Notes: generated by a model not told the origin, from the sequence alone. A DNA stretch of 64,000 nucleotides from Cladocopium goreaui (GCA_947184155.2 CAMXCT020001395.1:80772-144771), one strand, 5' to 3'; counted from the first letter of the stretch, positions 33,413-45,312 are shown. A program made the numbers and translations.

Positions 33413-34559
33413 TTCACTGTAAGCAATGTATATGCAATGTATGCTCACGTGACACGTGGGTTCCTTGACTCATCATCTTTGATTCATCTTGATTGCTATC
33501 AGATGCTATCAGTATCAGTTTCTATATCAGTCTCTATCACCCTCCACTCTTGAGAATTCAGCTCGGTATTGCGTTCCAGCACCATCTAAGTCCAAGCATA
33601 CCCGATATTGACCTTGCGTTGATCAGCTTGACAACTCTACATCGGAGCACTGTGGACTGCTTGGCTTCAAAGATTCACAGCAACATCAGCAACAAAATAG
33701 GACACGTGCTACACGTGCTGCTCACTTTGCTGCTTCTATGCTCGAGTCTCACACGGCCGCTCCCCAAGCCGCGGGTGTCAAAGCTGGCTGTGAAACCTTG
33801 CGAACCTGGAAAGCAAAAACAGTGCCTTGCCGGTGCTTGCCAAGTACCAAGGCTTGAAATGGTAACATAATGATGGCATATTGCCAGCCTTCTTGCAGCT
33901 GAACCGCGCTGGTGCTGTTGGGCCTTGGAACAGGCAGTGCTGAAACACAAAAAGGCCGCTACAACCACAGCCACACACACAGTACAGCTGCAAATTGCAT
34001 GACACATTTTTCCGTAGCATGAGTATAGAAGAACCGTGAAGAACCTAGAACTCAGAGTCAAGCGAGATAGCAAGAGGCACAGCATTCGGTGACTCGTCGC
34101 ATGCTATGGCCAGCTGGGCTGTTGAAAGACCACTAATACAGCCTGCAACAAGTGGATACAAGTGGGATGTTGAGTACTGTCTAGTTCAATCAGTGTTCAA
34201 TCAGTGTTCAATCTGGTTATGTTTTTTCATGTTCATTCATCTCTGTACTCTCTTGTCATGTGACATGACATGACATGAGACAAAACCACAGCAATTCTCC
34301 GGAAACTTGCCTGTGCAAGCCACGGTAAGAACCGAGCTCTGCCCCTTGACCAGCCTGTACTATCTGTACATATCTGTACAAAAGAACACTTTGGAAAAGA
34401 AGCTGCTTTTGCCCCGATCATTTCTTAAAATTTTCAAACAAGTTCCAATATGTTCCAATTGTTTGCTTCTGCGCAGAACTTGGACATCGTGGGCTGTGTT
34501 CTCGTTTCTACATGTTTCTACGATCGATCCAGCAAGCTGGCCTTGATGGTCCCACCGTT

Positions 34560-34665
34560 GATGTCAATGGACTAACCTTGATCAACGAGCTTTTGTCGCC
34601 AAACTGAAACAAAAGCAGTCCATGACTCAAACCAGCGAAATTCAAGAACTTTGGCCATCGTTGAC
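34560..34665 (-). CDS. Exon-like block following the 70-81 nt intron
   Basis: After the acceptor at 34666 the frame reads GQRWPKFLNFAGLSHGLLLF then QFGDKSSLIK, with a possible donor AAG|GTTAGT near 34575. It holds no signature 1 or 2. It is presumably the linker or last strand of the same module. Confidence 0.35.
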
Positions 34666-34734
34666 CTACAGAAAAAAGGAACACACATACAAAACTAATA
34701 TGTACCAGTATGTACCAACATGTACCAATATCTA

Positions 34735-34995
34735 CCAATGATACACGAGTTCCATTGGAGTCTACGCCCCAACTGCCATGTATCTCTTGTCGCAAATCCA
34801 AGCCCTGCACATAGACTTCAATACCGGAGTCTCCGATTTCAAGCCTTTCAAAATGCAAGGCATGCGATTGTGATGCGATTGTGAGATCCTTCAATGCCAT
34901 GGCTTGGGCTGGATGGCAAGAGGGCTTTGCGTCTTTACCTTTTTGACTGTGAAACCAAGTTTGCCTGGCATCTGCATAAGGTACCCTCACATATC
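34735..34995 (-). CDS. Exon-like block, signature 2 (GDSGIEVYV)
   Basis: The block reads AMALKDLTIASQSHALHFER then LEIGDSGIEVYVQGLDLRQE and IHGSWGVDSN. The frame is open from above 34990. It ends at one of several possible donors (GTGTAT at 34746 or GTAGAT at 34735). The next exon starts after TTTTTTCTGTAG at 34665, so the intron would be 70-81 nt, similar in size to the intron in the 15629-16713 gene. This is the best-supported splice structure in the array. Confidence 0.5.
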
Positions 34996-35159
34996 CCAAA
35001 ATCAAATGACACTCATTTTGCACTCATTATGTTCCATCAAGTTATTGCTTTGTGGGAGTGACACACTATGTTCTGCCTTAACTTCACAGATCCTCGCCCT
35101 GTGCCGATTTCCCTTGTCAAGCATTTCTTGCACATTTTACATCATTTTACCCAGGTGCT

Positions 35160-35413
35160 TCAGAAGTGAAGCCTTGAGCTGAAGCCATCCATGTCGGTGC
35201 ACAGGGGCAAATGCGACCCTGGAGCCAGTGAACCTGGGAAATTTTCATTGTGCGAGAAAATGCACAAGATTCATATAGACCTGGGATATTCATGGGCTCA
35301 TAGGGATGCAAAAGTTGGAGGTCTATCCGTGTTGCACAGATTCCTGAGTCGACAGCAGGTGTCCAGTTGAAGAACAAACTCCTGAGAGGCCAAGCCATCA
35401 AGCAACCTATCAA
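35160..35413 (-). CDS. Exon-like blocks: VDSGICATRIDL and PLCTDMDG
   Basis: Two frames carry signatures. One reads NWTPAVDSGICATRIDLQLL near 35335-35380 (signature 2). The other reads GSLAPGSHLPLCTDMDGFSS near 35184-35240 (signature 1, with the Pro-Gly turn). They lie in different phases, so at least one splice site separates them, and they probably belong to two successive modules. Confidence 0.35.
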
Positions 35414-37464
35414 GACGGTAAACGCATGAAGCTGTTTATCTTGACGTCACATAGTCATTGGTATTTAGATGTCTTAGGGGCCAAGATATATTAAATTCAA
35501 ATAAATTCAAGGTATTTATTTGACACAGACATGGAGCTCTAGGAAATTCTATGGAAATTCTAGGAACTCTATAGGGTACCGGGTAGGAACTCTGAAGATT
35601 GGATACTCGTCACAGCTCCTCCCCGGAGGTCACGAAAGATGTCGCATCAGTTGCAGCTTCGGAGCCACCAAGACCTGCAAGTCATACGACATGTCCGACA
35701 TGTCCCATGCTGGTGGAAATTGGATGAAACTGGCATCCGCAATATCCAAAATCTTTTGATATATTTCAAATTACTTAAATATGTGGACCTTACATTTTTT
35801 AACATTTTTTTTTACATATTTTTACATGATGTCTCTCAACTTGAGCTCTGCATGTGCTCTGCGTGTGCTCTGCATGTGCTCTGGGGTGGCCACATGCATC
35901 ACTAAACCTGCAGGATCCAGGAGACGATGGGCTTTCGATATCTTTAACTTGGCACATCTTGTCGCTTTTTTGGAGACCAAAGTCGCTTCAGGATTTGGGT
36001 GTCTCTATCTCCATATTTTTATGTCAGGTACATTTGACATTTGATGTGTACCAGGTACTTTTACTGCCCGAGCTGGTTGTTATGTCACACATTGTTCTTT
36101 ACCTATCCAAGTTCGAGCCACTTCAGGCCTGGATGCATTCGAATAGTTCATGGCATCCTTGTCATCAGGAAGCGCGGAAGTGCATTCGAACAGATTTGGA
36201 CCATAAGTGTTGCTCTTCACAAACAAAAATCGACTGTGTGGTGCTTGCTCTGATCCCTCTGCTCACTCCTCTGGCTGTAGATTCCTCGAAGGGCCTAAAC
36301 TAGTGGAAAGGGCCAAAATTCCACAGAGCAGTTTCACACTGATTTCACAGTGACACACTAAATAGGAAAAACATGGAAAAACATGTTCCAATCTTTCCTT
36401 GAATTGAGCAGCTTCATATTCTTTGTCCTGGCATTGTGAGGGCAGGACAGCTGTCTGCCAAGAAGCCTTGTGCTGAGGAGCAACCAAGGCAGGGCACCTG
36501 TAGTTTTCCGATCAGCGGGTGGCACAAGCGGCAAAGCGTACACCATACCGACTATACCAGCTTCAGCTTTGTCAAACGCGTGCCACAGGGATGCTACTTG
36601 TTGCGAACTGTGACAACCTGATGACATCGCTGGCGAGCTTGCTACACCTTCAAACTGGACCGGCATTTACATAGCCAAATTAGTGAATGTTGAATTGAAA
36701 TTGAATTGAATCGTCCTGTCACTTTAAATCCGAAGAAAACTACACGACGAACAACGGCACGACGAGGTCTTCTGCCTTCAACTGCGAACTGGGTGACAGT
36801 GGCAGTGAGAAGTGCCCAGGAGAGGAAAACTTGGCGCGATGAGACGTTGAGTTCATGAACAATTTAAATACATCGGACTTGATTGTCTTGAACTCTGCCT
36901 TTCTAGAACTTTAAAATGCCATGAGATTTGGGTTGTTTCTACTGAGACAAACTTGCGGTTTTGCTGCAAGTGCGGTTCCATTTGGCCATTTGGCTGTGAC
37001 TGCAAGTGAGCATAGGTCCGAAGCTTTTCTGCTGTCATCTGGGGCTTCAACTGCTGATGCATAGACTTGCCACATAGCTTTCCCGCTGGGGAAGTCTGTG
37101 AGCTCTTCACCTGAAGTCCACCCAGGGACCCAACAATCCGCAAGGACAGTTCTATGACATGCATCTGCTGCATCTGCTGCATCTGCATATCATCTGCATC
37201 TGAAGAACAACTGAAACACGTGGAAAAAACACCGCGATTCTGCCCTTCGCATCGAATGCCAACATGGAACATGGTATTCACATGTAGTCACATATTTAAT
37301 ATGTGACAGATGATACAGATGCTTATCATCTTTCATAAAGATCAATGATATTCAATGATCAGGGTTACCCAAATTACATGAAATCAATGATGCTAGAGGT
37401 AAATCTGATACCAGAGGTAAACATTGTAAACATATGTAAACATATGTAAACATGGCATATGCCA

Positions 37465-37780
37465 AGTTGCCATCCAAATCAATGCAAATCTCGTAGTGGA
37501 TGCCAGGCTCCAGGTGAGTAGCATCCAACTGAGCAGCCCATTGGTATCCGCCTCGGTGTCCGATCCAACAGGCCCTTGGCCATGGCGGCCCTTGGCCATG
37601 GCGGCCCATGGCCATGGCGAGGGACGGCAGTTTCCCAGGGCACCTCCAGAGGCAGTGAGAGGAGCTGCAGCTGTCCTGGAGCATCGAGCATCCATGAGTC
37701 GAGCCAAAACTCTGCAGCATTCCCCGCAGTGCCAACATGTGCCAAAACTACAGGTCCTGTTTGCCGCACTGGAGGCATTT
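37465..37780 (-). CDS. Exon-like blocks ending in EICIDLDG
   Basis: The last block reads QLDATHLEPGIHYEICIDLD then GN, a full match with the Pro-Gly turn. It is followed at once by a run of (AT)GTTTAC repeats that offers several donor sites. Upstream, in another phase, AGNAAEFWLDSW resembles TYYEFWDNLGHA in the 55110-55342 block. Confidence 0.4.
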
Positions 37781-38389
37781 ACGCTGCAGTTCAGTGCCAG
37801 GTAGACCTGTCAAAATGAATATACGGTAACCGTAGTGGCAAAATGTGACCAGTGAAATGGGAAAAAACATTGGGATGGAAGCCGTCCTGAAACTGAAAAC
37901 ACCTCAAGTGCCGCAGACCTCTGAGAGGGTGCTGCAGCCTGTGCAGTTTAATTGCAGAGATTGGGAAGGAGCCTGAGCAGAAATCAGGAGCAAATGGAGT
38001 TTAGAAACTCATGAAAGCACGATGAAAGCACGTTCCACATTTAGAAGCTCATCTTCTCATGTCAATGATTGGCTGCTGTAAAGTATGAGATTAGCACACT
38101 GAAAATCACGGATGTAGAGGTTGCAGAGATTGGCGACACGAATAAGGACCTCAACCGCACTGCCAAAAGGGTTGCAGGAAAAGAGCCGTGCCAAATGTTA
38201 TTACATTGATTTACATTGTAACATATTGTAACTGTTTGACATTTTTTAAATAATATTCCTTGCTGTCCCGTGAGGTTCACGCAGGCCACTGTCTCCCATC
38301 GCCCTGTCCTGGCATTTGTGGCGAAAATCATCAAGCTCAAGCTTTTTTGTGTCTAACCAAATGAAACATCATGAAACCATCTGCCGTAG

Positions 38390-38520
38390 CTGCCGTAGCT
38401 TTTGGCAGTCCTGGTTCCCAAGGCACAAGGTAAGGATTTGCCCAGCAGGCATTGTGGATGCGTCCAAGCTGGCTAGGAGGACACCTGTCTCAGAGATACG
38501 GTTCAGAAATGTTCAGAATG
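38390..38520 (-). CDS. Exon-like block, weak signature 1 (TLCLGNQD)
   Basis: The block reads NRISETGVLLASLDASTMPA then GQILTLCLGNQDCQKL. The LDAS-x-MPAG-x4-LC order matches SSIDAPPGHPMRLC at 30.6 kb, although the acidic pair is changed to GNQD. A signature-2-like stretch (SAVEVLIRVANL) follows about 280 bp downstream near 38130. Confidence 0.35.
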
Positions 38521-39530
38521 GGTTAGACCAGAAGCAATGTGAAACATTGTGAAACAACTTCTAGATCTGCGGACTGAACTGACATACGATCATACGAGGT
38601 TTCTATGATCATGACGTCTATCATGACAGAAGAGTGCCAGCTGCACAAATTCCGAACCGCAAATTCTCATTTATCTCATACAGTGATCAAAACTCAATGA
38701 CACGCTGGCAGAGTTACTGATATAGACAGACCATTGAAGCAGTTGCTTAAAATCACATTGCATGCGCCTCCACTGCTTATTGCAAGCGCCGTAGGAGAAG
38801 AAATGACATTGCTGGAAAGAACGGGCACCTTTCAAACATCATCTGCATACAGCATACATTGTGAGTACAGGATGCTATTCAGATGATTCACATGATTCAC
38901 ATGTATTCACATGCTGTTTGCAACAGTTTGCGGTTCTCTTCTGTTTTCTCCTTTTGTGTCTTCGGAAAGTCGGTCTTCATCAGAAGTCAGAATTGTACCA
39001 CTGGTTACCACTGCACCTGCTGCATGGTGTCCCATCGGGAGCACTCTGTGGCCAAGGTCACATGTGTTAGAGATGCGCAGCCCTGCTTGCAGTCAAGACC
39101 TGATGGGCAGCATGGTCAAACTCCATCAAAGTGCAAAACCTATAAAAACGTGCCCGTTTCAAGATCTTTCAGACTTTCAAGTTCTTTTCTTAAAGACAAA
39201 ATTGTGTGTCAGTTGCATTGAGATTTGGGCTGATGAGCTGCATCTGATTCCGGAGAATGGCTTCCTGACAAGTTAATCTTCAGTGGTCGTTGAGTCGTTG
39301 AGGATGCCATATGTATCATATGAATCATATGTTTGACCACTGAAAGACCATCAAGACCCTGCACGTGCCTGTTGCAAGCTCACGTCCGGGGCCACGAAAA
39401 CGGCTTCACCTGATGGCCCTGTCACATTCTCCACCACGACCTAGGTCCACTGATGTCCACTGCGCCATGTGCCAACCACATCGAAATACGTTTGTGGAAG
39501 CAAAATGAAGCAAACACGTTTCAAATCGTT

Positions 39531-39850
39531 TCAACATCTCATGAATCTCATGTAACTATCCTGCCTGGAGAGAGCAACATCCCATAACATGCCATGACTC
39601 TCAACAAAATTCTGAGTTGAGACACAAAGCCGTTGGGCCGTTGGACGGTGATTGTTGGACAGATTGTTTTTCCCGGTGAGCTCCCGGGCGCACAGCTGAT
39701 AGAACAAACCAGGTTCCGTGTGGTATGTGGTCAACCTGTGGGGCTCTTGGCTACGAAGGCTCTAAGGATCAAATCATTTACGAAGCCTGTCTCTGGGTAA
39801 GCATTGCCGTTGCATCTGAGATGTTGGCATTGCAGTCCATGAGTTGGACT
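39531..39850 (-). CDS. Exon-like blocks: PETGFVND and PGLFYQLCAREL
   Basis: The upper block reads NAYPETGFVNDLILRAFVAK (signature 2, acidic-T-G-F). The lower block, in another phase, reads YHTEPGLFYQLCARELTGKN (Pro-Gly turn, Tyr, LC). The same order, with the end of one module followed by the start of the next, is seen near 35.2 kb. Confidence 0.35.
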
Positions 39851-40789
39851 GTACTGGTGGCAACAATGCTGTGACGTTGGAGGCCTTGCCGACACCAGCA
39901 CACAACACCTTGAGCTCTGACCGCTACCCCGAGGAGCCAACATTTTGCAGCGAGCACGTCAACGACAGGAACACCTCAGGGCAGGGCCAACGTTTCAACA
40001 TGTTTCAACGTTTACGAAATTTTACGAAATTTTACGATACATTGAACTTCGTAAACTACATTGAATTACTCAAAGGACATGCAAAGGACATGCAAAGTGC
40101 TCCGATCAAGTCATCCTATTGCGGGTAGCTTAACGCTCGGACAAGCGAACAGTTTGGCATCAATGCGAAAAAACGTACGAAACTGACAGCTGCACTTGCG
40201 TCTCTTCCGTGCACGTGCTGCATTCAATCTCCACTGGGTGTTTTCCGGCCACCTGCAGTTGTAACATGTTCCCTTGGGATGAACACAATGAACACTTGGG
40301 CTAATTGGCTAACTGCTTGAACAAACAAAGTCCGCAAATGTCTGCAAATTCCACCATTCTCAGTTTCCAGCCCCCAGAGTGAGTGGAAAGATCTGGCCTC
40401 ATGTATGCTCCATGTTTGCCCCCTGCTTTCCGATTTGCTCATACGACATACGACCAAAATCGTCATGGAATCTACCGGACCGAGCGACGAGTAGCTCTCA
40501 GATCGCACATCGCACACCAAGTTTCCAGCTGATAGGGCTCACGAAGAGGTTGCCTACCGCCCCAGCTTGAAGTCCAGAAGATGCCTCACAATGAATGGCT
40601 TCTGCAACCATCTGGAACCTAGTGATCAAGACTTTCTGGTCTAAACAAACACAACAGCTCTTATTTTCGACGGTACGGTAAAGGTAAGGTCAGTTTCCTG
40701 CGCAGCACAAAGTCAAAATTGCTGAAAATAAACGCACCCTGCTTTGCAACCTGTGCAGTCAGGTTGGAGGCCTACATTCACAGACCAGA

Positions 40790-40880
40790 ACCCCACAGTT
40801 TTGCGAAGTTTGACATGTCAACGCGGTAGTCCAACCTGGCCATCCACGTCTATACAAAGATTGTACCACCTGCAGCAGAG
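40790..40880 (-). CDS. Exon-like block, signature 1 (NLCIDVDG)
   Basis: After a candidate acceptor CCTCTGCTGCAG the frame reads W-YNLCIDVDGQVGLPR and soon meets a stop codon, so a donor must lie just after it if the block is used. Confidence 0.4.
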
Positions 40881-41099
40881 GGCAAAACCGTTTTACAAGC
40901 AATTGTTCACTGAAACCTCCAACCGCGGTCCTAGATAACTAGAGCTTTACATGGATCAACAAGGCAAAGTGACAGCAGCTAATTCTTCATGTCTGCATGC
41001 TTTCCTTTGCCTTGCAATTCTGCTCTGCCTTGCCTAGAGCTCAAGGTGCTAGCATCGACTGTGGCAATCCTGCATCATCGCAGAGTGATGAAGTGTTGG

Positions 41100-41393
41100 T
41101 CAGAAACTCATTGCAACACCAGCTGGGAAGAAAATGGATGAACTTGAACATATGAATGGAAAACAAGGAGAGAGTGTATTGCACGACAAAAAATCAAACA
41201 GTGTCCTGTACCACAAAACTAGAAACCAAAGCCCTTGAAACGCTTCTTCGTATTTGAAAGCAGAATTTACGCAATTCAACATATTCAACTCTTTGTCAGT
41301 CTTAGACCAGTGGATTTCCATGTGCTTTTCATCCGGCAAGTCCTTTGCAGCGTTCCACTTGAAGGTTGCATCAGCCTCAGCAAGTTTAGTCAA
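41100..41393 (-). CDS. Exon-like block without signature
   Basis: The frame reads LTKLAEADATFKWNAAKDLP then DEKHMEIHWSKTDKELN. It is hydrophilic and beta-like, and could be another part of the repeated module. No family recognised. Confidence 0.3.
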   Translation of the reverse strand: MTKLAEADATFKWNAAKDLPDEKHMEIHWSKTDKELNMLNCVNSAFKYEEAFQGLWFLVLWYRTLFDFLSCNTLSPCFPFICSSSSIFFPAGVAMSF

Positions 41394-42114
41394 TCTATCG
41401 GTTTAAAACTTTATGAAACACAATTCTTGTGCCTTGCGCCGTTTGGAGGGATGTTGGTGCTGCAATTGTCAGCCGCAAATGCCTCAGTCAACACTTTGCT
41501 CAAGCTCACTTGGAAAACCAACCAATATTCATCCATATCGCCATATCCAACCTTTCTTGAGGTCAAGCAATCTTAGCTCATAATTTTCACATACAGTCAC
41601 TGTATGAATGCTGCATCACTTCGCCTCCGCCGTGTTTGGAGGACAACCGCTGGGATCGCATTCGAGAAGGACTGATTGCTGGACCTGCCCGCAGGAAGAG
41701 TTTCCAGCTTTGAAAGACAGCAGTTTAGAGTGGAAGTTCAGAATGTGTTCATTCTTGTTCATTTTATAGAGTATCGAGAACACTTTCTATCAAATTTGCT
41801 TTCTGTGCATCATAACTAATCTCATACTAATCCCTAAAGGTCTCTTTCTGCTGAATTTTGAGGTGACCTTGTCAGTATACCATGGCTACGAGTCAAAACC
41901 CTGTAATGTTGGGTTAGGATTAATAAAACCCCCAAATTAATCATACCCCTTTTCACCGGAAATTTTTGGGCAATACTAAAGTCCTCTACGTGCTGATTTC
42001 CCCCCCTAATAATGGAACACTACCCCCGAATTAATCATACCCCTCCGGGATCCCCAAATTTTTGGTAGACTAATTTGCTATTACTCCCTTTTACTTTTTA
42101 ATTCGGATTACAAT

Positions 42115-42544
42115 TTCCATGAGAAAACCTATGGTAACCCATCAGATTCCTATGAGAAAAGATGAGAAAACCTATGATAAACCATCAGATTCCTATGAGA
42201 AAAGATGAGAAAAGCTATGATAAACCATCAGATTCCTATGAGAAAAGATGAGAAAAGCTATGATAAACCATCAGATTCCTATGAGAAAAGATGGGAAAAC
42301 CTATGATAAACCATCAGATTCCTATGAGAAAAGATGAGAAAACCTATGATAAACCATCAGATTCCTATGAGAAAAGATGAGAAAACCTATGATAAACCAT
42401 CAGATTCCTATGAGAAAAGATTGAGAACCTATGATAAACCATCAGATTTCCTATGAGAAAAGATGAGAATAACCTATGAAACCATCAGATTCTATGAGAA
42501 AAGATTGAGAAAAGCCTATGATAAACCATCAGATTCCTATGAGA
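42115..42544. repeat. 43-bp minisatellite, left block
   Basis: Units contain GATAAACCATCAGATTCCTA and TGAGAAAAGATGAGAAAACC. The block runs into the assembly gap. Confidence 0.95.
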
Positions 42545-42644
42545 NNNNNNNNNNNNNNNNNNNNNNNNNNNNNNNNNNNNNNNNNNNNNNNNNNNNNNNN
42601 NNNNNNNNNNNNNNNNNNNNNNNNNNNNNNNNNNNNNNNNNNNN
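42545..42644. other. Assembly gap of 100 N
   Basis: One hundred unknown bases inside the 43-bp minisatellite. True length is unknown. The sequence resumes in an ACT/ACA trinucleotide tract. Confidence 0.99.
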
Positions 42645-42740
42645 ACAACAACTACTACTACTACTGCTACTACTACTACTGCTGCTACTACTACTACAAC
42701 TATAACTACAACTACAACTACAACTACTACAACGACGACG
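42645..42740. repeat. (ACT)n / (ACA)n tract
   Basis: A run of ACTACTACT with GCT and ACA variants, directly after the gap. Confidence 0.95.
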
Positions 42741-42744
42741 TAAT

Positions 42745-43165
42745 TTGATAGAAGGCACCCTCTATCAGTGCAAGGGCTGTGCTTTCAGTAGGTCGAAACC
42801 GCACTATTGCCAAACACACTGGTTTCAGAAGTTTTTTGTGGGTTGGCTCATCATGTTGGGAAGAGGTGGCCCTCTGTCATTGCAAGAGCTGTGCTTTCAG
42901 TATCGAAGCCGCGCTATTGCCAAACACACTGGTTTCAGAGGTTTTTTGTGGGTTGGCTCATCATGTTGGGAAGAGGTGGCTTTCTTTCATTGCAATAGCT
43001 GTGCTTTCATTAGGTCGAAGCCACGCTATTGCCAAACACACTGGTTTCAGAGGTTTTTTGTGGGTTGGCTCATCATGTTAGGAAGCGGTGTCTCTCTTTC
43101 ATTGCAAAAGCTGCGCTTTCAGTAGGTTGAAGCCGCACTATTGCCAAACACCTTGGTTTCAGAGG
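42745..43165. repeat. 111-bp tandem repeat, first block
   Basis: Units contain GCAAGAGCTGTGCTTTCAGT, GCCAAACACACTGGTTTCAG, TTTTTTGTGGGTTGGCTCAT and GTTGGGAAGAGGTGGC. The unit is 37 codons long, so three frames stay open across it. The resulting Cys/His/Trp-rich peptides (RYCQTHWFQRFFVGWL) look zinc-finger-like but are best explained by the repeat. Confidence 0.9.
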
Positions 43166-43244
43166 TTTTTTGTATCATGATGATGGGAAAAAGTGACTTT
43201 TTATCGTTGCAAGAGCCTTTCGTGAGCTGGAGGCCACTACCAAA

Positions 43245-43345
43245 GGGTTGGGGAGGGTTATTTGGGGGGGTTTCATTAATTGGGGGGTTGTTTGGGGGTT
43301 TGGCTGCGGGTTTGGTTGGGGGGTTAGGGGGGTGTTGCGCATTGT
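43245..43345. repeat. G-rich low-complexity tract
   Basis: Repeated GGGTT, GGGGGGTT and TTTGGGGG runs over 100 bp. On the G-rich strand this could form G-quadruplexes. Confidence 0.7.
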
Positions 43346-43419
43346 GTTTTTGATTCCGGCAAACCCCTTCCAGGCCCAGTCAGTGGTTCTATAAAGCCAT
43401 TTTTTGCCATTTAGGGCAA

Positions 43420-43489
43420 GCCCCCGTGGCATAGTGGTATTGAATAGGCTTTGGGCCGATGGACCCAGGTTCGATTCCCGGAGGGTGCG
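43420..43489 (+). tRNA. Degenerate tRNA-like sequence, closest to tRNA-Pro(UGG)
   Basis: The A-box TGGCATAGTGG (43427-43437) and B-box GGTTCGATTCC (43469-43479) match the Pol III internal promoter consensus. The CTTTGGG anticodon-loop segment matches tRNA-Pro(UGG). The acceptor stem has two mismatches, the T stem has one A-C mismatch and the anticodon stem is poor. I therefore read it as a tRNA pseudogene or the head of a tRNA-derived short interspersed element rather than a working tRNA. A Gln (TTG) reading of the loop is the other possibility. Confidence 0.5.
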
Positions 43490-43620
43490 TCTTGCAGCCC
43501 GGGGGTGGCACACAGCGGCTTAGATTCCCGGAGGGTGCGTCTTGCAGCCCGGGGGTGGCACACAGCGGCTTAGATTCCCGGAGGGTGCGTCTTGCAGCCC
43601 GGGGGTGGCACACAGCTGGC
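43473..43620. repeat. 50-bp tandem repeat amplifying the tRNA-like 3' end
   Basis: Three copies (starting 43473, 43523 and 43573) of a unit that begins GATTCCCGGAGGGTGCG, the last part of the tRNA-like sequence, and continues TCTTGCAGCCCGGGGGTGGC. Confidence 0.92.
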
Positions 43621-43714
43621 TTGAATGCTTGTGTGTTGTGCGTCTTTCTCTGCCAATGTCTTGCTGTTATGTTAGCTACCTTTGCCTGCTTCTACACATT
43701 CCCTCTAATTACTT

Positions 43715-44150
43715 CACGGTGGCTTTCTTTCATTGCCAGAGTTGTGCTTTCCGTACGTCGAAGCCGCACTATTGCCAGCACACTGGTTTCAGAGGTTTTT
43801 TGTGGGTTGGCTCATCATGTTGGGAAGAGGTGACTCTCTTTCATTGCAAGAGCTGTGCTTTCATTAGGTCGAAGCCGCGCTAATGCCAAACACACTGGTT
43901 TCAGAGGTTTTTTGTGGGTTGGCTCATCATGTTGGGAAGAGGTGACTCTCTTTCATTGCAAGAACTGTGCTTTCATTAGGTCGAAGCCACGCTATTGCCA
44001 AACACACTGGTTTCAGAGGTTTTTTGTGGGTTGGCTCATCATGTTGGGAAGAGGTGGCCCTCTTTCATTGCAAGAGCTGTGCTTTCAGTAGGTCGAAGCC
44101 GCACTATTGCCAAACACACTGGTTTCAAAGGTTTTTTGGCTCATGATGAT
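43715..44150. repeat. 111-bp tandem repeat, second block
   Basis: Four more units of the 42745-43165 repeat, ending again at the truncated GGTTTTTTG...ATGATGATGGGAAAA form. The end of the block at 44150-44198 duplicates the end of the first block (TGACTTTTTATCGTTGCAAG). Confidence 0.9.
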
Positions 44151-44198
44151 GGGAAAAGTTGACTTTTTATCGTTGCAAGAGCCTTTCGTGAGCTGGAT

Positions 44199-45168
44199 AA
44201 ACCTATGATAAACCATCAGATTCCTATGAGAAAAGATGAGAAAACCTATGATAAACCATCAGATTCCTATGAGAAAAGATGAGAAAACCTATGATAAACC
44301 ATCAGATTCCTATGAGAAAAGATGAGAAAACCTATGATAAACCATCAGATTCCTATGAGAAAAGATGAGAAAACCTATGATAAACCATCAGATTCCTATG
44401 AGAAAAGATGAGAAAACCTATGATAAACCATCAGATTCCTATGAGAAAAGATGAGAAAACCTATGATAAACCATCAGATTCCTATGAGAAAAAATGAGAT
44501 AACCTATGATAAACCATCAGATTCCTATGAGAAAAGATGAGAAAACCTATGATAAACCATCAGATTCCTATGAGAAAAGATGAGAAAACCTATGATAAAC
44601 CATCAGATTCCTATGAGAAAAGATGAGAAAACCTATGATAAACCATCAGATTCCTATGAGAAAAGATGAGAAAACCTATGATAAACCATCAGATTCCTAT
44701 GAGAAAAGATGAGAAAACCTATGATAAACCATCAGATTCCTATGAGAAAAAATGAGAAAACCTATGATAAACCATCAGATTCCTATGAGAAAAGATGAGA
44801 AAACCTATGATAAACCATCAGATTCCTATGAGAAAAGATGAGAAAACCTATGATAAACCATCAGATTCCTATGAGAAAAGATGAGAAAACCTATGATAAA
44901 CCATCAGATTCCTATGAGAAAAGATGAGAAAACCTATAAACCATCAGATTCCTATGAGAAAAGATGAGATAAACCATCAGATTCCTATGAGAAAAGATGA
45001 GAAAACCTATGATAAACCATCAGATTCCTATGAGAAAAGATGAGAAAACCTATGATAAACCATCAGATTCCTATGAGAAAAGATCAGAAAACCTATGATA
45101 AACCATCAGATTCCTATGAGAAAAGATCAGAAAACCTATGATAAACCATCAGATTCCTATGAGAAACC
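44199..45168. repeat. 43-bp minisatellite, right block
   Basis: About 22 near-identical units of the same 43-bp repeat as 42115-42544. Two shortened units lie near 44930-44990. Confidence 0.97.
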
Positions 45169-45169
45169 C

Positions 45170-45312
45170 ATAGGGATCTGATGGTTTACCATAGGTTTTC
45201 TTACCTTTTCTCATAGGAATCTGATGGTTTATCATTAATTTTCTAATGTTTCCATAGGAATTTGATTGTTTACCATAGGTTTTCCAATCTTTTCCCATAG
45301 GAATCTTATAAT
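45170..45312. repeat. Inverted, diverged copies of the 43-bp unit
   Basis: The sequence reads TAGGAATCTGATGGTTTA and CATAGGTTTTC, the reverse complement of the array. About three diverged units face the main block and could fold back on it. Confidence 0.9.

Noticed and set aside
35854..36303. A 149-residue plus-strand frame
   Set aside because: It has no recognisable motif and no start context, and the surrounding exon-like blocks are all on the minus strand.
43391..43420. A relict dinoflagellate spliced leader (AGCCATTTT...GCCATTT...CAAG)
   Set aside because: Only short pieces match and the order is disturbed; it is not distinguishable from chance.
42745..44091. Cys/His/Trp-rich repeats of 37 residues resembling zinc fingers
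   Set aside because: The 111-bp DNA repeat is a multiple of three, so any frame gives a regular peptide; several frames are open and no start or conserved spacing favours one.
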